Of a DNA stretch of 64,000 bases, positions 16,646 through 24,811 are shown piece after piece; position 1 is the first letter of the stretch, and the number at the start of each line of letters is the position of its first letter. Origin of the DNA: Insolitispirillum peregrinum (GTDB taxonomy: Bacteria; Pseudomonadota; Alphaproteobacteria; Rhodospirillales; Rhodospirillaceae); NCBI RefSeq assembly GCF_042665255.1, contig NZ_JBHTCD010000007.1; one strand, given 5' to 3'. The notes below the pieces were generated by a model that had not been told where the DNA came from, did no database searches, and saw only the letters and a list, made by a program, of their open reading frames with translations. The position numbers and the translations under genes are program-made.

Positions 16646-17845
16646 ATGATGAAGCGTTTTACCTCTGCCGTGCTGTCGAAGCGTCGTGCGTTGCTGGCCT
16701 GCTGTGCCGTTGGCGCGGTGATGATGGCCTCTCCGGCGATGGCGGCAGAGTTCGTGCTGGGCTCGGAGCTGCCGCTGACCGGCAAGCTGGCCCGCGTCGG
16801 CACCGGCATGAGCGAAGGCATTGCCATCGCCATTGATCTGGCGAATGCCAAGTATGCCGGTCAGCATCATTTCTCGGTGCAGACCATCGATGATGAAACC
16901 AACCCGGCCAAGGCGGTGGCGGCGGTGGAAAAGCTGGCCTCGGATCATGTGGTGGCGATCACCGGCGGCTATGGCTCGAACATCATCGGCCCGGCGTCCG
17001 AAGCGGCGGCCAAGGCCGGGCTGGTGTATATGACCTCTGGCGGGGTGGCTCCCGAACTGACCCAGCGCGGCCTCGACTCCTTTTTCCGCATCAACAATGC
17101 CGATGGCTATGGCAAGGCGATGGTCGGCCTGATCGAGACGATGGGGGCCAAATCGGTGGCGATCCTTTATTCCAACAAGGAAGCCACTGCGGCGATGGCG
17201 ACCTATGTGCAAAAGGCGCTGACCGACAAGGGCATCAAGATCACTTCGCACGAATTCGACGACACCACCACCGACTTCAAGCCGATCATGAACAAGGTCA
17301 AGCTGCAGGACCGGCCCGAAGTGGTGGCGATGATCGGTTATGAAAACGACTATATCGGCATCCTGCGTGCCGGTGCGGTGCTGAAGCCGGACGTCAAGGC
17401 GATGGTCGGGGTGTGGTCGCTGGCCACCGCCCAGATGAACAAGGAATTCCATGATCAGGTGCAAGGGGTCTATGGCACCTCGCCGCTGCCCTATCCGGTG
17501 GTGTTCAAGGGGGGTGAAGCACAGGATTTCGCCGCCGCCTACATGAACAAGTACAACCGCGAGCCGGATTATCTGCAACAGTTCGGCTATGTGCAGACCA
17601 TGCTGCTGATCGATGCCATCGCCCGCGCCCACGACAACGACGGCAAGATCGAAGCCGGTGAAATCGCCCGCGAACTGCGCGCCACCACCACTCCGACGAT
17701 GATCGGCGACGTAACCTTTGACAAGAACGGTGACAACCCGAACTTCACCCATCGCATGGGGCAGCATCAGGGTGACCGGGTGGAACTGGTGTGGCCGGCC
17801 AATGCGGCGACCGCCAAGATGAACTATCCGGCGGTTCCCTGGTAA
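16646..17845 (+). CDS. branched-chain-type ABC transporter substrate-binding protein
   Basis: A 399-residue periplasmic type I binding protein of the LivK/HAAT group. The signal peptide runs to about AMA-AEF, residue 34, with basic KRR followed by a hydrophobic core. The mature protein begins with FVLGSELPLTGKLARVGTGMSEGI, split here as FVLGSELPLTG then the ligand loop, typical of Leu/Ile/Val and aromatic-acid binders. GGGAGG precedes the ATG. The 198 bases upstream hold no gene, only a CAGGCCC/GGGCCTG hairpin at 16517-16534. Proximity to the IclR cluster suggests the ligand is the acid catabolised there. Confidence 0.92.
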   Translation: MMKRFTSAVLSKRRALLACCAVGAVMMASPAMAAEFVLGSELPLTGKLARVGTGMSEGIAIAIDLANAKYAGQHHFSVQTIDDETNPAKAVAAVEKLASDHVVAITGGYGSNIIGPASEAAAKAGLVYMTSGGVAPELTQRGLDSFFRINNADGYGKAMVGLIETMGAKSVAILYSNKEATAAMATYVQKALTDKGIKITSHEFDDTTTDFKPIMNKVKLQDRPEVVAMIGYENDYIGILRAGAVLKPDVKAMVGVWSLATAQMNKEFHDQVQGVYGTSPLPYPVVFKGGEAQDFAAAYMNKYNREPDYLQQFGYVQTMLLIDAIARAHDNDGKIEAGEIARELRATTTPTMIGDVTFDKNGDNPNFTHRMGQHQGDRVELVWPANAATAKMNYPAVPW

Positions 17846-17860
17846 GCCGTTTTGTCCGCT

Positions 17861-17892
17861 GGCCTGCCGGTTGACTTGGCAGGCCCTTTTTT
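17861..17892 (+). terminator. intrinsic terminator/attenuator after the binding-protein gene
   Basis: GGCCTGCC (17861-17868) and GGCAGGCC (17878-17885) form an 8-bp stem with a 9-base loop, followed by CTTTTTTC. It lies between the binding-protein gene and the permease genes. Partial termination here would give more binding protein than membrane components, as is common for such operons. Confidence 0.8.
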
Positions 17893-17915
17893 CGCCTTCG
17901 CACGGGAACTCGGCA

Positions 17916-18794
17916 ATGCTGGAACTGATCCTGCAGGCTCTCTATTCGGGGCTACTGGCGGGCGGCTACTACGCCATGATCGCCCTGGGGCTGGCCCTGG
18001 TGTTTGGAACCATGCGCATCATCAACCTCGCCCACGGGGAACTGGTGCTGCTGGCGGCTTATGTCGCCTTTGAAATGGAGCGGTCATTCGGCTGGACGCC
18101 GCTGGCTTCCATTCCGGTGGCGCTGGTGGTGGTCGGGCTGACCGCGCTGGTGATTTATCTGCTGATTGGCCGCATCCGGCAGGACCGCGAACTGAACTCG
18201 CTGATCCTGACCTTCGGGATCGCCATCGTGCTGACCAACCTGATCCTGATGATCTGGTCGGCAGACATCCGTTCGACCAGCAACAGCTGGTTCATGGATG
18301 GCGTGGTGCTGGGGGATACCCTGTTCAGCATGCGCGGCGAAGTGATCTTTTGCGTGATCGGGGTGCTGTTGCTGGCGGCCACCTACTGGTGGCTGAACCA
18401 CACCTGGCAAGGCCGTGCCCTGCGGGCGGTGGCGTCGAACCGTGATGCCGCCAAGCTGATGGGGGTCAATCCGGCCCGCATCGAAGCGCTGTCGTTTCTG
18501 GTGTCCGGTGTGCTGGCGACCTTTGCCGGGGTGGCGGTCTATACCGCTTCGGTGGTGTTTCCGGCGGTTGGTCACAACCTGACCATCAAGGCGTTCGTCA
18601 TCACCGTGCTGGCGGGCATGGGATCGGTTCCCGGCGTTCTGCTGGGTGCGGTGCTGATCGGGGTGGGCGAGACGATGACCACCACCCTTGCCAAGCCGTC
18701 GCTGCAAGAGCTGACCGGCATGGTGATCTTTCTGCTGATTCTGTTCTTGCGGCCGTCCGGTCTGTTCGGGCGCAAGGGGATGGTGAAGAAATGA
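17916..18794 (+). CDS. livH: ABC transporter permease, LivH type
   Basis: A 292-residue inner-membrane permease of the LivH family, with about eight hydrophobic helices and the family segments GGYYAMIALGLALVFGTMRI and INLAHGELVLLAAY near the N-terminus. The cytoplasmic loop VASNRDAAKLMGVNPARI contacts the ATPase. ATG at 17916 is chosen because the preceding 15 codons of open frame contain the terminator stem. Its stop overlaps the livM start by four bases. It forms the transmembrane channel with the livM product. Confidence 0.93.
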   Translation: MLELILQALYSGLLAGGYYAMIALGLALVFGTMRIINLAHGELVLLAAYVAFEMERSFGWTPLASIPVALVVVGLTALVIYLLIGRIRQDRELNSLILTFGIAIVLTNLILMIWSADIRSTSNSWFMDGVVLGDTLFSMRGEVIFCVIGVLLLAATYWWLNHTWQGRALRAVASNRDAAKLMGVNPARIEALSFLVSGVLATFAGVAVYTASVVFPAVGHNLTIKAFVITVLAGMGSVPGVLLGAVLIGVGETMTTTLAKPSLQELTGMVIFLLILFLRPSGLFGRKGMVKK

Positions 18795-19750
18795 AGCACA
18801 GGATGGTAGTGCTGGTGGCGCTGGTGCTGGCCTATGGCGCGGTGCCGTTGCTGCTGGGGTCAATGGATTACGTGATGAGCCTGATCATTGCCGCCCTGAC
18901 CATTGGCGGGGTGGCGCTGGCCTGGGCCTTGCTGGGCAATCTCGGCGGGCTGGTCAGTTTCGGGCATGCGGCGTTCTTTGGCGTCGGAGCCTATACCTCG
19001 GCGATTCTGGTGGTCGATCATCACTGGCCGGTGTTGCTGGCGATGGTGGCTGGCGGCGTGGGGGCGGCGGTGGCCTCGGTGGCAACCATGCCTGCCCTGC
19101 GCCTGCGCGGGCCGTATTTCGCGCTGGCGATCCTTGCCTATGGCCACATCTTCCGCATTCTGGCGGTCGAAGCCACCAGCCTGACCGGCGGCGCAGCCGG
19201 GATGCTGAGCATCCCCGGCTTTCCGACCCTGCTGGGGATCAATCTGGCGAGCAAAACCGGTGCCTATGCGCTGATCCTGACCATCGTGCTGCTGTTCGCC
19301 TGGCTGTATGGCCTGATCCGGCGCAGCACCTACGGGCTGGCGTTGCGGGCGATGCACGACAGCGAGCTGGCAACGCGGGTGGTCGGGGTGCCCTCGACCC
19401 ATCTGAAGGCGGCAATGCTGGTGATTTCGGCCTTCATGACCGGGGTTGTCGGCGCCTTTAACGCCCATCAGATCAATTTCCTCGACCCGGAGTATGCTTT
19501 CGCCTCCAGTTGGACCGTTTTGCCGATCGCGGCGGCCATTTTTGGCGGCTATCGCACCGTTTGGGGTCCGGTTCTGGGGGCGCTGGTGGTGTTTCTGGTC
19601 GATCAGCTGGTGTTCAAGGAACTGATGCCCAGCGGGCACCAACTGGTCTTTGGGGTGCTGTTGGGCGGGATGGTGATTTTGGGGCCGCATGGCCTGCTGC
19701 CGCTGTTGGGCCGCTGGAGCAAAAAGGAGGCTTCCCATGCTGGAGCTTGA
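18791..19750 (+). CDS. livM: ABC transporter permease, LivM type
   Basis: A 319-residue permease of the LivM family, the second membrane subunit of the importer. Features are LLGNLGGLVSFGHAAFFGVGAY, cut here to GNLGGLVSFGHAAFFGVGAY, an ATPase-contact loop RAMHDSELATRVVGV, and a C-terminal hydrophobic segment ending LGPHGLLPLLGRW. It starts in an ATGA overlap with livH and ends 14 bases inside the livG coding region, so the genes are tightly coupled. The C-terminus is short, without the fused extensions seen in some LivM proteins. Confidence 0.93.
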   Translation: MKHRMVVLVALVLAYGAVPLLLGSMDYVMSLIIAALTIGGVALAWALLGNLGGLVSFGHAAFFGVGAYTSAILVVDHHWPVLLAMVAGGVGAAVASVATMPALRLRGPYFALAILAYGHIFRILAVEATSLTGGAAGMLSIPGFPTLLGINLASKTGAYALILTIVLLFAWLYGLIRRSTYGLALRAMHDSELATRVVGVPSTHLKAAMLVISAFMTGVVGAFNAHQINFLDPEYAFASSWTVLPIAAAIFGGYRTVWGPVLGALVVFLVDQLVFKELMPSGHQLVFGVLLGGMVILGPHGLLPLLGRWSKKEASHAGA

Positions 19751-20450
19751 CGCCATCACCATGCGCTTTGGCGGCCTGACCGCGCTGCATGCGATGAGCC
19801 TGAGCGTGGCAGAGGGCGAGACGCTGGGGCTGGTTGGCCCGAATGGCGCGGGCAAGACCACGCTGTTCAACGTCATTTCCGGCGTCTATGCCCCCAGCGG
19901 CGGGACAATCCGCTTTGGCGGGCAGGATGTCGGTGCCTTGCCGCAATGGAAACGGGCGCGGGTTGGAATCGGGCGCACCTTTCAGATTCCCCAGCCGATG
20001 CGGGAACTGACCGTGCGCGAAAACCTGCGGGTCGCCCAGCGGTTCGGGGCAGGAAAGGAAGACCCGGCGGCACTGGACGAGATTCTCGACCTGCTGGGGT
20101 TGGCGCACAAGCAACACGCCGACGCCGCCACCTCGCTGGCCCTGACCGAGCAAAAGGCGCTGGAGGTCGGCAAGGCGCTGGCGGTGCGTCCGCGTCTGTT
20201 GATGCTCGATGAAGTGCTGGGCGGGCTGGAAATGGCGACCAAGCGCGCCTTTGCCCGCACGCTTGAAACGGTGCGGGCCCGCTTTGGGCTGACGATGGTG
20301 ATCATCGAACACGATATCGAAACCATCAAGGCGCTGTGCCCGCGGGTGGTGGTGCTGAACTTTGGCCAACTGATCGCCGACGGCACGCCCGAGGCGGTGT
20401 TCAATGATCCGCAAGTGATAAGGAGCTACACCGGTGACACCCCTGCTTGA
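19737..20450 (+). CDS. livG: ABC transporter ATP-binding protein, LivG type
   Basis: A 237-residue ATPase. Walker A is GPNGAGKTTLFNV, and Walker B is LLMLDEVLGGL followed by the switch histidine in VIIEHDIETIKALCPR. The ABC signature is degenerate: ATSLALTEQKALEVGKALA stands where LSxGQQ is usual, and the D-loop reads LGGL. This is a visible departure from the livG at 26659 and may reduce or alter ATPase coupling. AAAGGAGG lies just before the ATG at 19737. It pairs with the livF product on the cytoplasmic side of the permease. Confidence 0.9.
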   Translation: MLELDAITMRFGGLTALHAMSLSVAEGETLGLVGPNGAGKTTLFNVISGVYAPSGGTIRFGGQDVGALPQWKRARVGIGRTFQIPQPMRELTVRENLRVAQRFGAGKEDPAALDEILDLLGLAHKQHADAATSLALTEQKALEVGKALAVRPRLLMLDEVLGGLEMATKRAFARTLETVRARFGLTMVIIEHDIETIKALCPRVVVLNFGQLIADGTPEAVFNDPQVIRSYTGDTPA

Positions 20451-21180
20451 GGTCAGCGGCCTGCGGGCCGGGTATGGTCAGATCAACGTCCTGTGGGATG
20501 TCGATCTGACGGTCGAAGAGGGCAAGACGACGGTGATCGTCGGGCCGAACGGGGCGGGCAAGACCACCTTGCTGCGCACGCTGATGGGGCTGGTTTATGC
20601 CTCGGCGGGGTCGATGACCCTGCACGGGCAGACCCTGAAAGGCGGCAAGACCTGGGATATCGTCGAGCGCGGGATGGTGATGATCCCGGAAGGCCGGATG
20701 GTGTTCCCGGACATGAGCGTGCTCGACAACCTGATGATGGGGGCCTATCCGCGCGCCGGGCGGGCCGACTGGGAAACCCGGCTGGAACGGGTGTTTGCCA
20801 TGTTCCCCCGCCTGAAGGAACGGCGCGGCCAGATGGCCGGGCTGATGTCCGGCGGCGAAGCGCAAATGCTGGCGATGGGGCGCGGGCTGATGGAAAACCC
20901 GCAGGTCCTGCTGATCGACGAGCCGTCGCTGGGGCTGGCTCCGGTGATCGTCGACGAGATTTTCACCATCCTCGCCGACCTGAAAGCCCAGGGGCTGACC
21001 ATTGTGCTGGTCGAGCAGAACACCTCGCGCGCCTTGCAGCTGGCCGATCACGTTTATCTGATGCGCTCGGGCAAAACGATCCTGTCACAGCCTGCGGCAG
21101 AGGTCGATCTGGGGCATTTGCATGATCTGTACTTTGCCCGCGATGGGGGGGGCGAAGCAGCCGGAATCATAAGTCCTTGA
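20434..21180 (+). CDS. livF: ABC transporter ATP-binding protein, LivF type
   Basis: A 248-residue ATPase with Walker A GPNGAGKTTLLRTLMG, signature LMSGGEAQMLAMGRGLM, Walker B VLLIDEPSLGLAPVIVDEI and the LivF-type switch region TIVLVEQNTSRALQ. The GTG start at 20434 lies inside the end of livG with AAGGAG upstream. It completes a five-gene importer. The C-terminal tail after VDLGHLHDLYFA is a short glycine-rich extension. Transcription ends near the convergent lysR gene, whose stop is 6 bases away. Confidence 0.92.
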   Translation: MTPLLEVSGLRAGYGQINVLWDVDLTVEEGKTTVIVGPNGAGKTTLLRTLMGLVYASAGSMTLHGQTLKGGKTWDIVERGMVMIPEGRMVFPDMSVLDNLMMGAYPRAGRADWETRLERVFAMFPRLKERRGQMAGLMSGGEAQMLAMGRGLMENPQVLLIDEPSLGLAPVIVDEIFTILADLKAQGLTIVLVEQNTSRALQLADHVYLMRSGKTILSQPAAEVDLGHLHDLYFARDGGGEAAGIISP

Positions 21181-21186
21181 GCAGCT

Positions 21187-22053
21187 TCAGCCCTGATCGG
21201 TCTGGCGCTTGTATTGCTGATTGAAAATCATCTCTTCGAGGGCATCACACAGAGGGTTGTTCGCCGGGGCGCCCCGGATCAGAACCACATCCAGCGCATC
21301 CGGCATGCGCAGACCTCCGGCACCTGCTGGCAAGATCAAGTGTGGCGGCGCAGAAAGGCGAGTCACGGCGGCGACGGCCAGCCCTGCTTCGACGATGGTC
21401 AGAAGCCCGGCGAGACTCGAGCTTTCATAGGCCGCGCGAAATGCGATGTTGCTTTGCTCCAGTGCGGCCAGAACCACCTTGCGCGCATGACTTCCGGGCT
21501 CAAACAGCGCCACCGGCAGGGGGCGCCGTTCGAGCGCAAGGCGGTCGCGTGCTGAAATCCAGACCATCGGTTCGCGGCGCACCAGCTTGCCGGTGACGCC
21601 ATCTGATTGTGTCACGATTGCCAGATCCACCTGGCCCCCGTTCACCAGCGGTGCAAGCGCTGTGGTCTGGGCGCAGACCACCTTGATATCCGCCAGGGGA
21701 TACTGCATCCCGAACTGTTCGAGCACGGGTGGCAGAAATTGCGAGATGAAGTCGTCCGGCGCTCCGATGGTGATCGCGCCGCGGATATCGGGCTTGCGAA
21801 AGGATTCTGCAGCTTCGTCATGCAGCCGCAGAATACGGCGGGCATAGGCTTCCAGGCGTTCGCCCTCGCGTGTCAGGGCAAGGTTCCGGGTGTCGCGCAG
21901 AAACAGGGCCACGCCCGTCTCTGCCTCGAGCCGCGCGATATGGGTCGAAATGGTCGCCGCGGAACGATGCACCCTTTGCGCGGCGCGACCGAAGCCTTTT
22001 GCGTCGATGCAGGCGATGAATGTGCGAAGCAGGACATGATCAAGCTGAATAAT
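21187..22053 (-). CDS. LysR family regulator with apparent ATT start
   Basis: A LysR-type activator: N-terminal HTH (LLRTFIACIDAKGFGRAAQR, then VHRSAATISTHIARLEAETG) and a C-terminal effector domain (AITIGAPDDFISQFLPPVLE). Without the region upstream of the GTG at 21972 half the HTH would be lost. Reading on in frame gives a full HTH back to ATT-ATT-CAG at 22053, then an in-frame TAA, with no ATG, GTG or TTG. GGAGA lies 9 bases before that ATT, so either ATT is the start, as in infC, or the start has been lost by mutation. Codon use is AT-richer than in flanking genes. It diverges from an EamA gene, its probable target. Confidence 0.75.
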   Translation of the reverse strand: MIQLDHVLLRTFIACIDAKGFGRAAQRVHRSAATISTHIARLEAETGVALFLRDTRNLALTREGERLEAYARRILRLHDEAAESFRKPDIRGAITIGAPDDFISQFLPPVLEQFGMQYPLADIKVVCAQTTALAPLVNGGQVDLAIVTQSDGVTGKLVRREPMVWISARDRLALERRPLPVALFEPGSHARKVVLAALEQSNIAFRAAYESSSLAGLLTIVEAGLAVAAVTRLSAPPHLILPAGAGGLRMPDALDVVLIRGAPANNPLCDALEEMIFNQQYKRQTDQG

Positions 22054-22108
22054 TCTTTTAAATCTCCATATAATTGGTTCTGATTATATTGATTGTTCGT
22101 TGAAAAGG

Positions 22109-22140
22109 CCATGCCTATCTTGACCCGGAGACAGGCATGG
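22109..22140. promoter_or_regulatory. inverted repeat in the EamA leader
   Basis: CCATGCCT (22109-22116) and AGGCATGG (22133-22140) form an 8-bp inverted repeat with a 16-base spacer, ending 10 bases before the EamA start. It may be a LysR contact site or a hairpin over the ribosome site. No more can be said from sequence. Confidence 0.35.
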
Positions 22141-22150
22141 GAGCGCGGGG

Positions 22151-23044
22151 ATGACGTTACAAAAACAAGGGATTTTGGGCGTCGTTGTGGCGCAGACCTC
22201 TCTGGGGACCTTGGGGCTTTGTGTGATCGAGGCTGGAACCGATCCGCTTTCGACCGCCTTTTATCGCTGTGCCATCGCGGCCCTGGCGCTTGCGGTCTAC
22301 GCCGCGTTGCGGGGGGATCTGTATGCGCTTTTCCGCCTACGGGTTCGAGTGTTGTTGCTCGCGCTTCTGAGCGGGGTGCTGATGGTCGGTAACTGGGTGC
22401 TGTTCTTTGAGGCGATCCGCCGTTCGGGGATCGCGGTCGCAACAATCGTTTTTCATGTTCAGCCCTTCGTCATGGTGCTGATCGGAGCGCTGGTTTTTCG
22501 TGAACGACTTCGCCTTGTTACCCTTTGCTGGATTGCGCTGGCGTTGGTCGGGCTCACGCTTGCCACCGGACTCTTTGATGCCTCCGAGGGCCATGGACCC
22601 GACGTGATCGGCATACTCTGTGCCGTGGGCGCGGCTGTTCTTTATGCTTGCGTTGCGATCATCGCCAAAGGGTTTCCTCGGTCGAATGGTGCGCAACTGA
22701 CATTGGTTCAGTGCCTGTGCGGAGTTGTGGTTCTTGCGCCGTGGTTGCCGTTACTGCCACAAAGTCTGGAGGCTGGGCAATGGGGCTGGCTTGCCATGAT
22801 CGGGGGCGTGCATACCGGTGCGGTCTATGTTCTGCTCTACAACGCATTGCCAAAGCTCCCCACGGCCACGGCAGCCATCCTGCTTTTCTTCTATCCGATC
22901 AGTGCAATCGTCGTGGATGCACTCTGGTATGGTCATGCCATCACGGCCTTGCAGATCACGGGATTTCTCTGCGTCCTGCTGGCGAGCCTCGCCATCACGC
23001 TCAAATGGGCTGGTTTCCAGCAGGTCGCATCCGAGGGGCAATAG
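22151..23044 (+). CDS. EamA/DMT family transporter
   Basis: A 297-residue inner-membrane exporter with ten predicted helices in two EamA repeats; the first contains STAFYRCAIAALALAVYA and NWVLFFEAIRRSGIAVATIV, the second LYNALPKLPTATAAILLFF. The substrate is unknown, probably an amino acid or metabolite. The gene is divergent from a lysR gene, a common regulator-exporter arrangement. Codons with T or A at the third position are clearly more frequent than in the neighbouring operons, suggesting the pair was acquired together. The ATG follows GCGCGGGG, a weak ribosome site. Confidence 0.9.
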   Translation: MTLQKQGILGVVVAQTSLGTLGLCVIEAGTDPLSTAFYRCAIAALALAVYAALRGDLYALFRLRVRVLLLALLSGVLMVGNWVLFFEAIRRSGIAVATIVFHVQPFVMVLIGALVFRERLRLVTLCWIALALVGLTLATGLFDASEGHGPDVIGILCAVGAAVLYACVAIIAKGFPRSNGAQLTLVQCLCGVVVLAPWLPLLPQSLEAGQWGWLAMIGGVHTGAVYVLLYNALPKLPTATAAILLFFYPISAIVVDALWYGHAITALQITGFLCVLLASLAITLKWAGFQQVASEGQ

Positions 23045-23064
23045 CATTCCCCCTCAAAAAGTCC

Positions 23065-23098
23065 CTCCCCTAAAACACCCCCTCCCCTAAAACACCCC
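23065..23098. repeat. 17-bp perfect tandem duplication
   Basis: Two adjacent copies of CTCCCCTAAAACACCCC occupy 23065-23081 and 23082-23098. The second copy contains the TAG stop of the leftward iron alcohol dehydrogenase (23087) and the codons for its last residues. The duplication therefore repeats the gene end in non-coding DNA. A related CCCCCTCAAAAA precedes it. Confidence 0.9.
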
Positions 23099-24241
23099 CT
23101 CATAGACCGCGACAATATCGGCGCGGGTCATGTCGCGCGGGTTGCAGGCGATCAGGCGGCGGATGCCGACATCGACCTCTTCGGCCATCGACGGGATGGC
23201 GTCGGCGGGGACGCCGAGGGCGCTCATGCGGCGTTCAAGGCCGCTGTCGGCCACCAGCTCTTCGATGGCAACCACCAGCGCCTCGGCGGCGGCGGCGGTG
23301 GAGCCAAAGCGTTGGCCGGGGATCATCACCCGCGCCAGCTCGGCATACAGCGGGGCGGCGACCGGCAGGTTAAAGCGCATGATCGGAGCCATCACGATGG
23401 CGTTGCTGTGGCCGTGCGGGACGTGATAGCGGGCGCCGAGCGGATAGGCCAGGGCATGGATGGCGGCTACCGAAGCGTTGACAAAGGCCATCCCGGCCAT
23501 CAGCGAGCCTTGCAGCATGGCGGTGCGGGCGGGAAGATTGCTGCCATCGGTCATCGCCGTGCGCAGGTTTTGCCCCATCAGCGCCAGTGCCTTGGCCGCC
23601 AGTCCGTCGGCAATCGGGTTTTTGCCGGTGCGGCTGGTGTAGGCTTCGATGGCGTGGACCATCGCGTCCAGCCCGGTGGCGGCGGTGATCTTCGGCGGCA
23701 GGCCGGTGGTCAGCAGCGGGTCGAGCAGGGCGACATCGGGCAACAGTTGCGGGGCGTAGATGGCTTTCTTGCGGCCCTGATCATCGGTGACCACCGACAC
23801 CCAGGTGACTTCCGAGCCGGTTCCGGCGGTGGTCGGCACCTGCACCAGCGGCACGCGCTGGCCGGTGGCGAGGTTGGTGCCGTACATCTGCTCCAGCGGT
23901 TGATCGCTGTTGAGCATCAGCGCCACCAGCTTGGCGGTATCGAGCGAACTGCCACCGCCCAGCCCGACCACGCCATCGGCCTGCAGGCTGCGGGCGGCAT
24001 CGGCGGCGGCGTGGACCATCGCCACCGGCGGATCGGCGGCGACATCGCTGAATACGGCGGCGGTGATACCGGCGCTGGCCAGTGACTGACAGGCCTGTTC
24101 GGCAAAGCCAAGGGCGACGATGCCGGGATCACAGATGATCATCACCCGCCGGGCATTCAGCCCGTGCAGGATCTCGCCCAGTTTCGACAGGCCACCGGCC
24201 TGACAGAGAATGCGGGGGGTGGAGCGGAAGGTCAGGGACAT
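23087..24241 (-). CDS. iron-containing alcohol dehydrogenase, paralogue 1
   Basis: A 384-residue group III alcohol dehydrogenase. The nucleotide-binding region GLGGGSSLDTAKLVALML and the TTAGTGSEVTWVSVV motif are present, as are all metal ligands: Asp and His in GLDAMVHAIEAYTS, and two His in HALAYPLGARYHVPHGHSNA. It oxidises an alcohol or reduces an aldehyde or keto acid with NAD(P). The start at 24241 follows AAGGAAG. It is the last gene of the leftward transporter operon and is clearly homologous along its full length to the gene at 24812. Substrate unknown. Confidence 0.9.
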   Translation of the reverse strand: MSLTFRSTPRILCQAGGLSKLGEILHGLNARRVMIICDPGIVALGFAEQACQSLASAGITAAVFSDVAADPPVAMVHAAADAARSLQADGVVGLGGGSSLDTAKLVALMLNSDQPLEQMYGTNLATGQRVPLVQVPTTAGTGSEVTWVSVVTDDQGRKKAIYAPQLLPDVALLDPLLTTGLPPKITAATGLDAMVHAIEAYTSRTGKNPIADGLAAKALALMGQNLRTAMTDGSNLPARTAMLQGSLMAGMAFVNASVAAIHALAYPLGARYHVPHGHSNAIVMAPIMRFNLPVAAPLYAELARVMIPGQRFGSTAAAAEALVVAIEELVADSGLERRMSALGVPADAIPSMAEEVDVGIRRLIACNPRDMTRADIVAVYEGVF

Positions 24242-24347
24242 GACGGGCTTCCTTATTGATTTCAAATTCAAGGAAAAAAGGGGGGGGGCGGTAGCCTGCC
24301 GTGTGTGCCTGTTGAGCCAGACAGGACTGCCGCCTCGGTCTGCTTCC

Positions 24348-24797
24348 TCAGGCGTCAGACGGGATCACCAGCGGCTCCAGCGCGGCGCGCAGGGCGTCGG
24401 GCAGCGGGACCGGGCGGCGGCTGGTGCGGTCAACGTAGACATGGATGAAATGCCCGGCAGCGGCCGGGGTCGGGTCATCGTTGCGGAACAGGCCGATTTC
24501 ATAGCGCACGCTGGACCGGCCCAGACGGGTGACCCGGATACCGGCATCAACGCGGTCGGGGAAGCAGACCGGCGCGAAGTAATCGCAGGCGGTGGCGACC
24601 ACCAGCCCGATCACCGGACTGTGTTCGATGTCCAGTGCGCCCTGTTCGATCAGATAGCGGTTCACCGCCGTGTCGAAGTAGCTGTAATAGACCACGTTGT
24701 TGACGTGCCCATAGACGTCGTTGTCCATCCAGCGGGTGGGAATGATCTGGAAGGTGCGATAGGCGTCGCGGCCCTGTTGGGCGGGGGTGTCGGCCAT
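24348..24797 (-). CDS. 4-hydroxybenzoyl-CoA thioesterase-like hotdog protein
   Basis: A 149-residue acyl-CoA thioesterase of the YbgC/4HBT type. The conserved active-site helix is WMDNDVYGHVNNVVYYSYFD, with the DxxGHVNN pattern in which the aspartate is catalytic. It probably hydrolyses a short or aryl-CoA ester. It lies between two paralogous iron alcohol dehydrogenase genes, 14 bases after the upstream one, so it belongs to that operon. A run of nine G residues lies in the 106-base gap to the next gene. Confidence 0.88.
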   Translation of the reverse strand: MADTPAQQGRDAYRTFQIIPTRWMDNDVYGHVNNVVYYSYFDTAVNRYLIEQGALDIEHSPVIGLVVATACDYFAPVCFPDRVDAGIRVTRLGRSSVRYEIGLFRNDDPTPAAAGHFIHVYVDRTSRRPVPLPDALRAALEPLVIPSDA

Positions 24798-24811
24798 GGC
24801 GAAAGGCTCCG

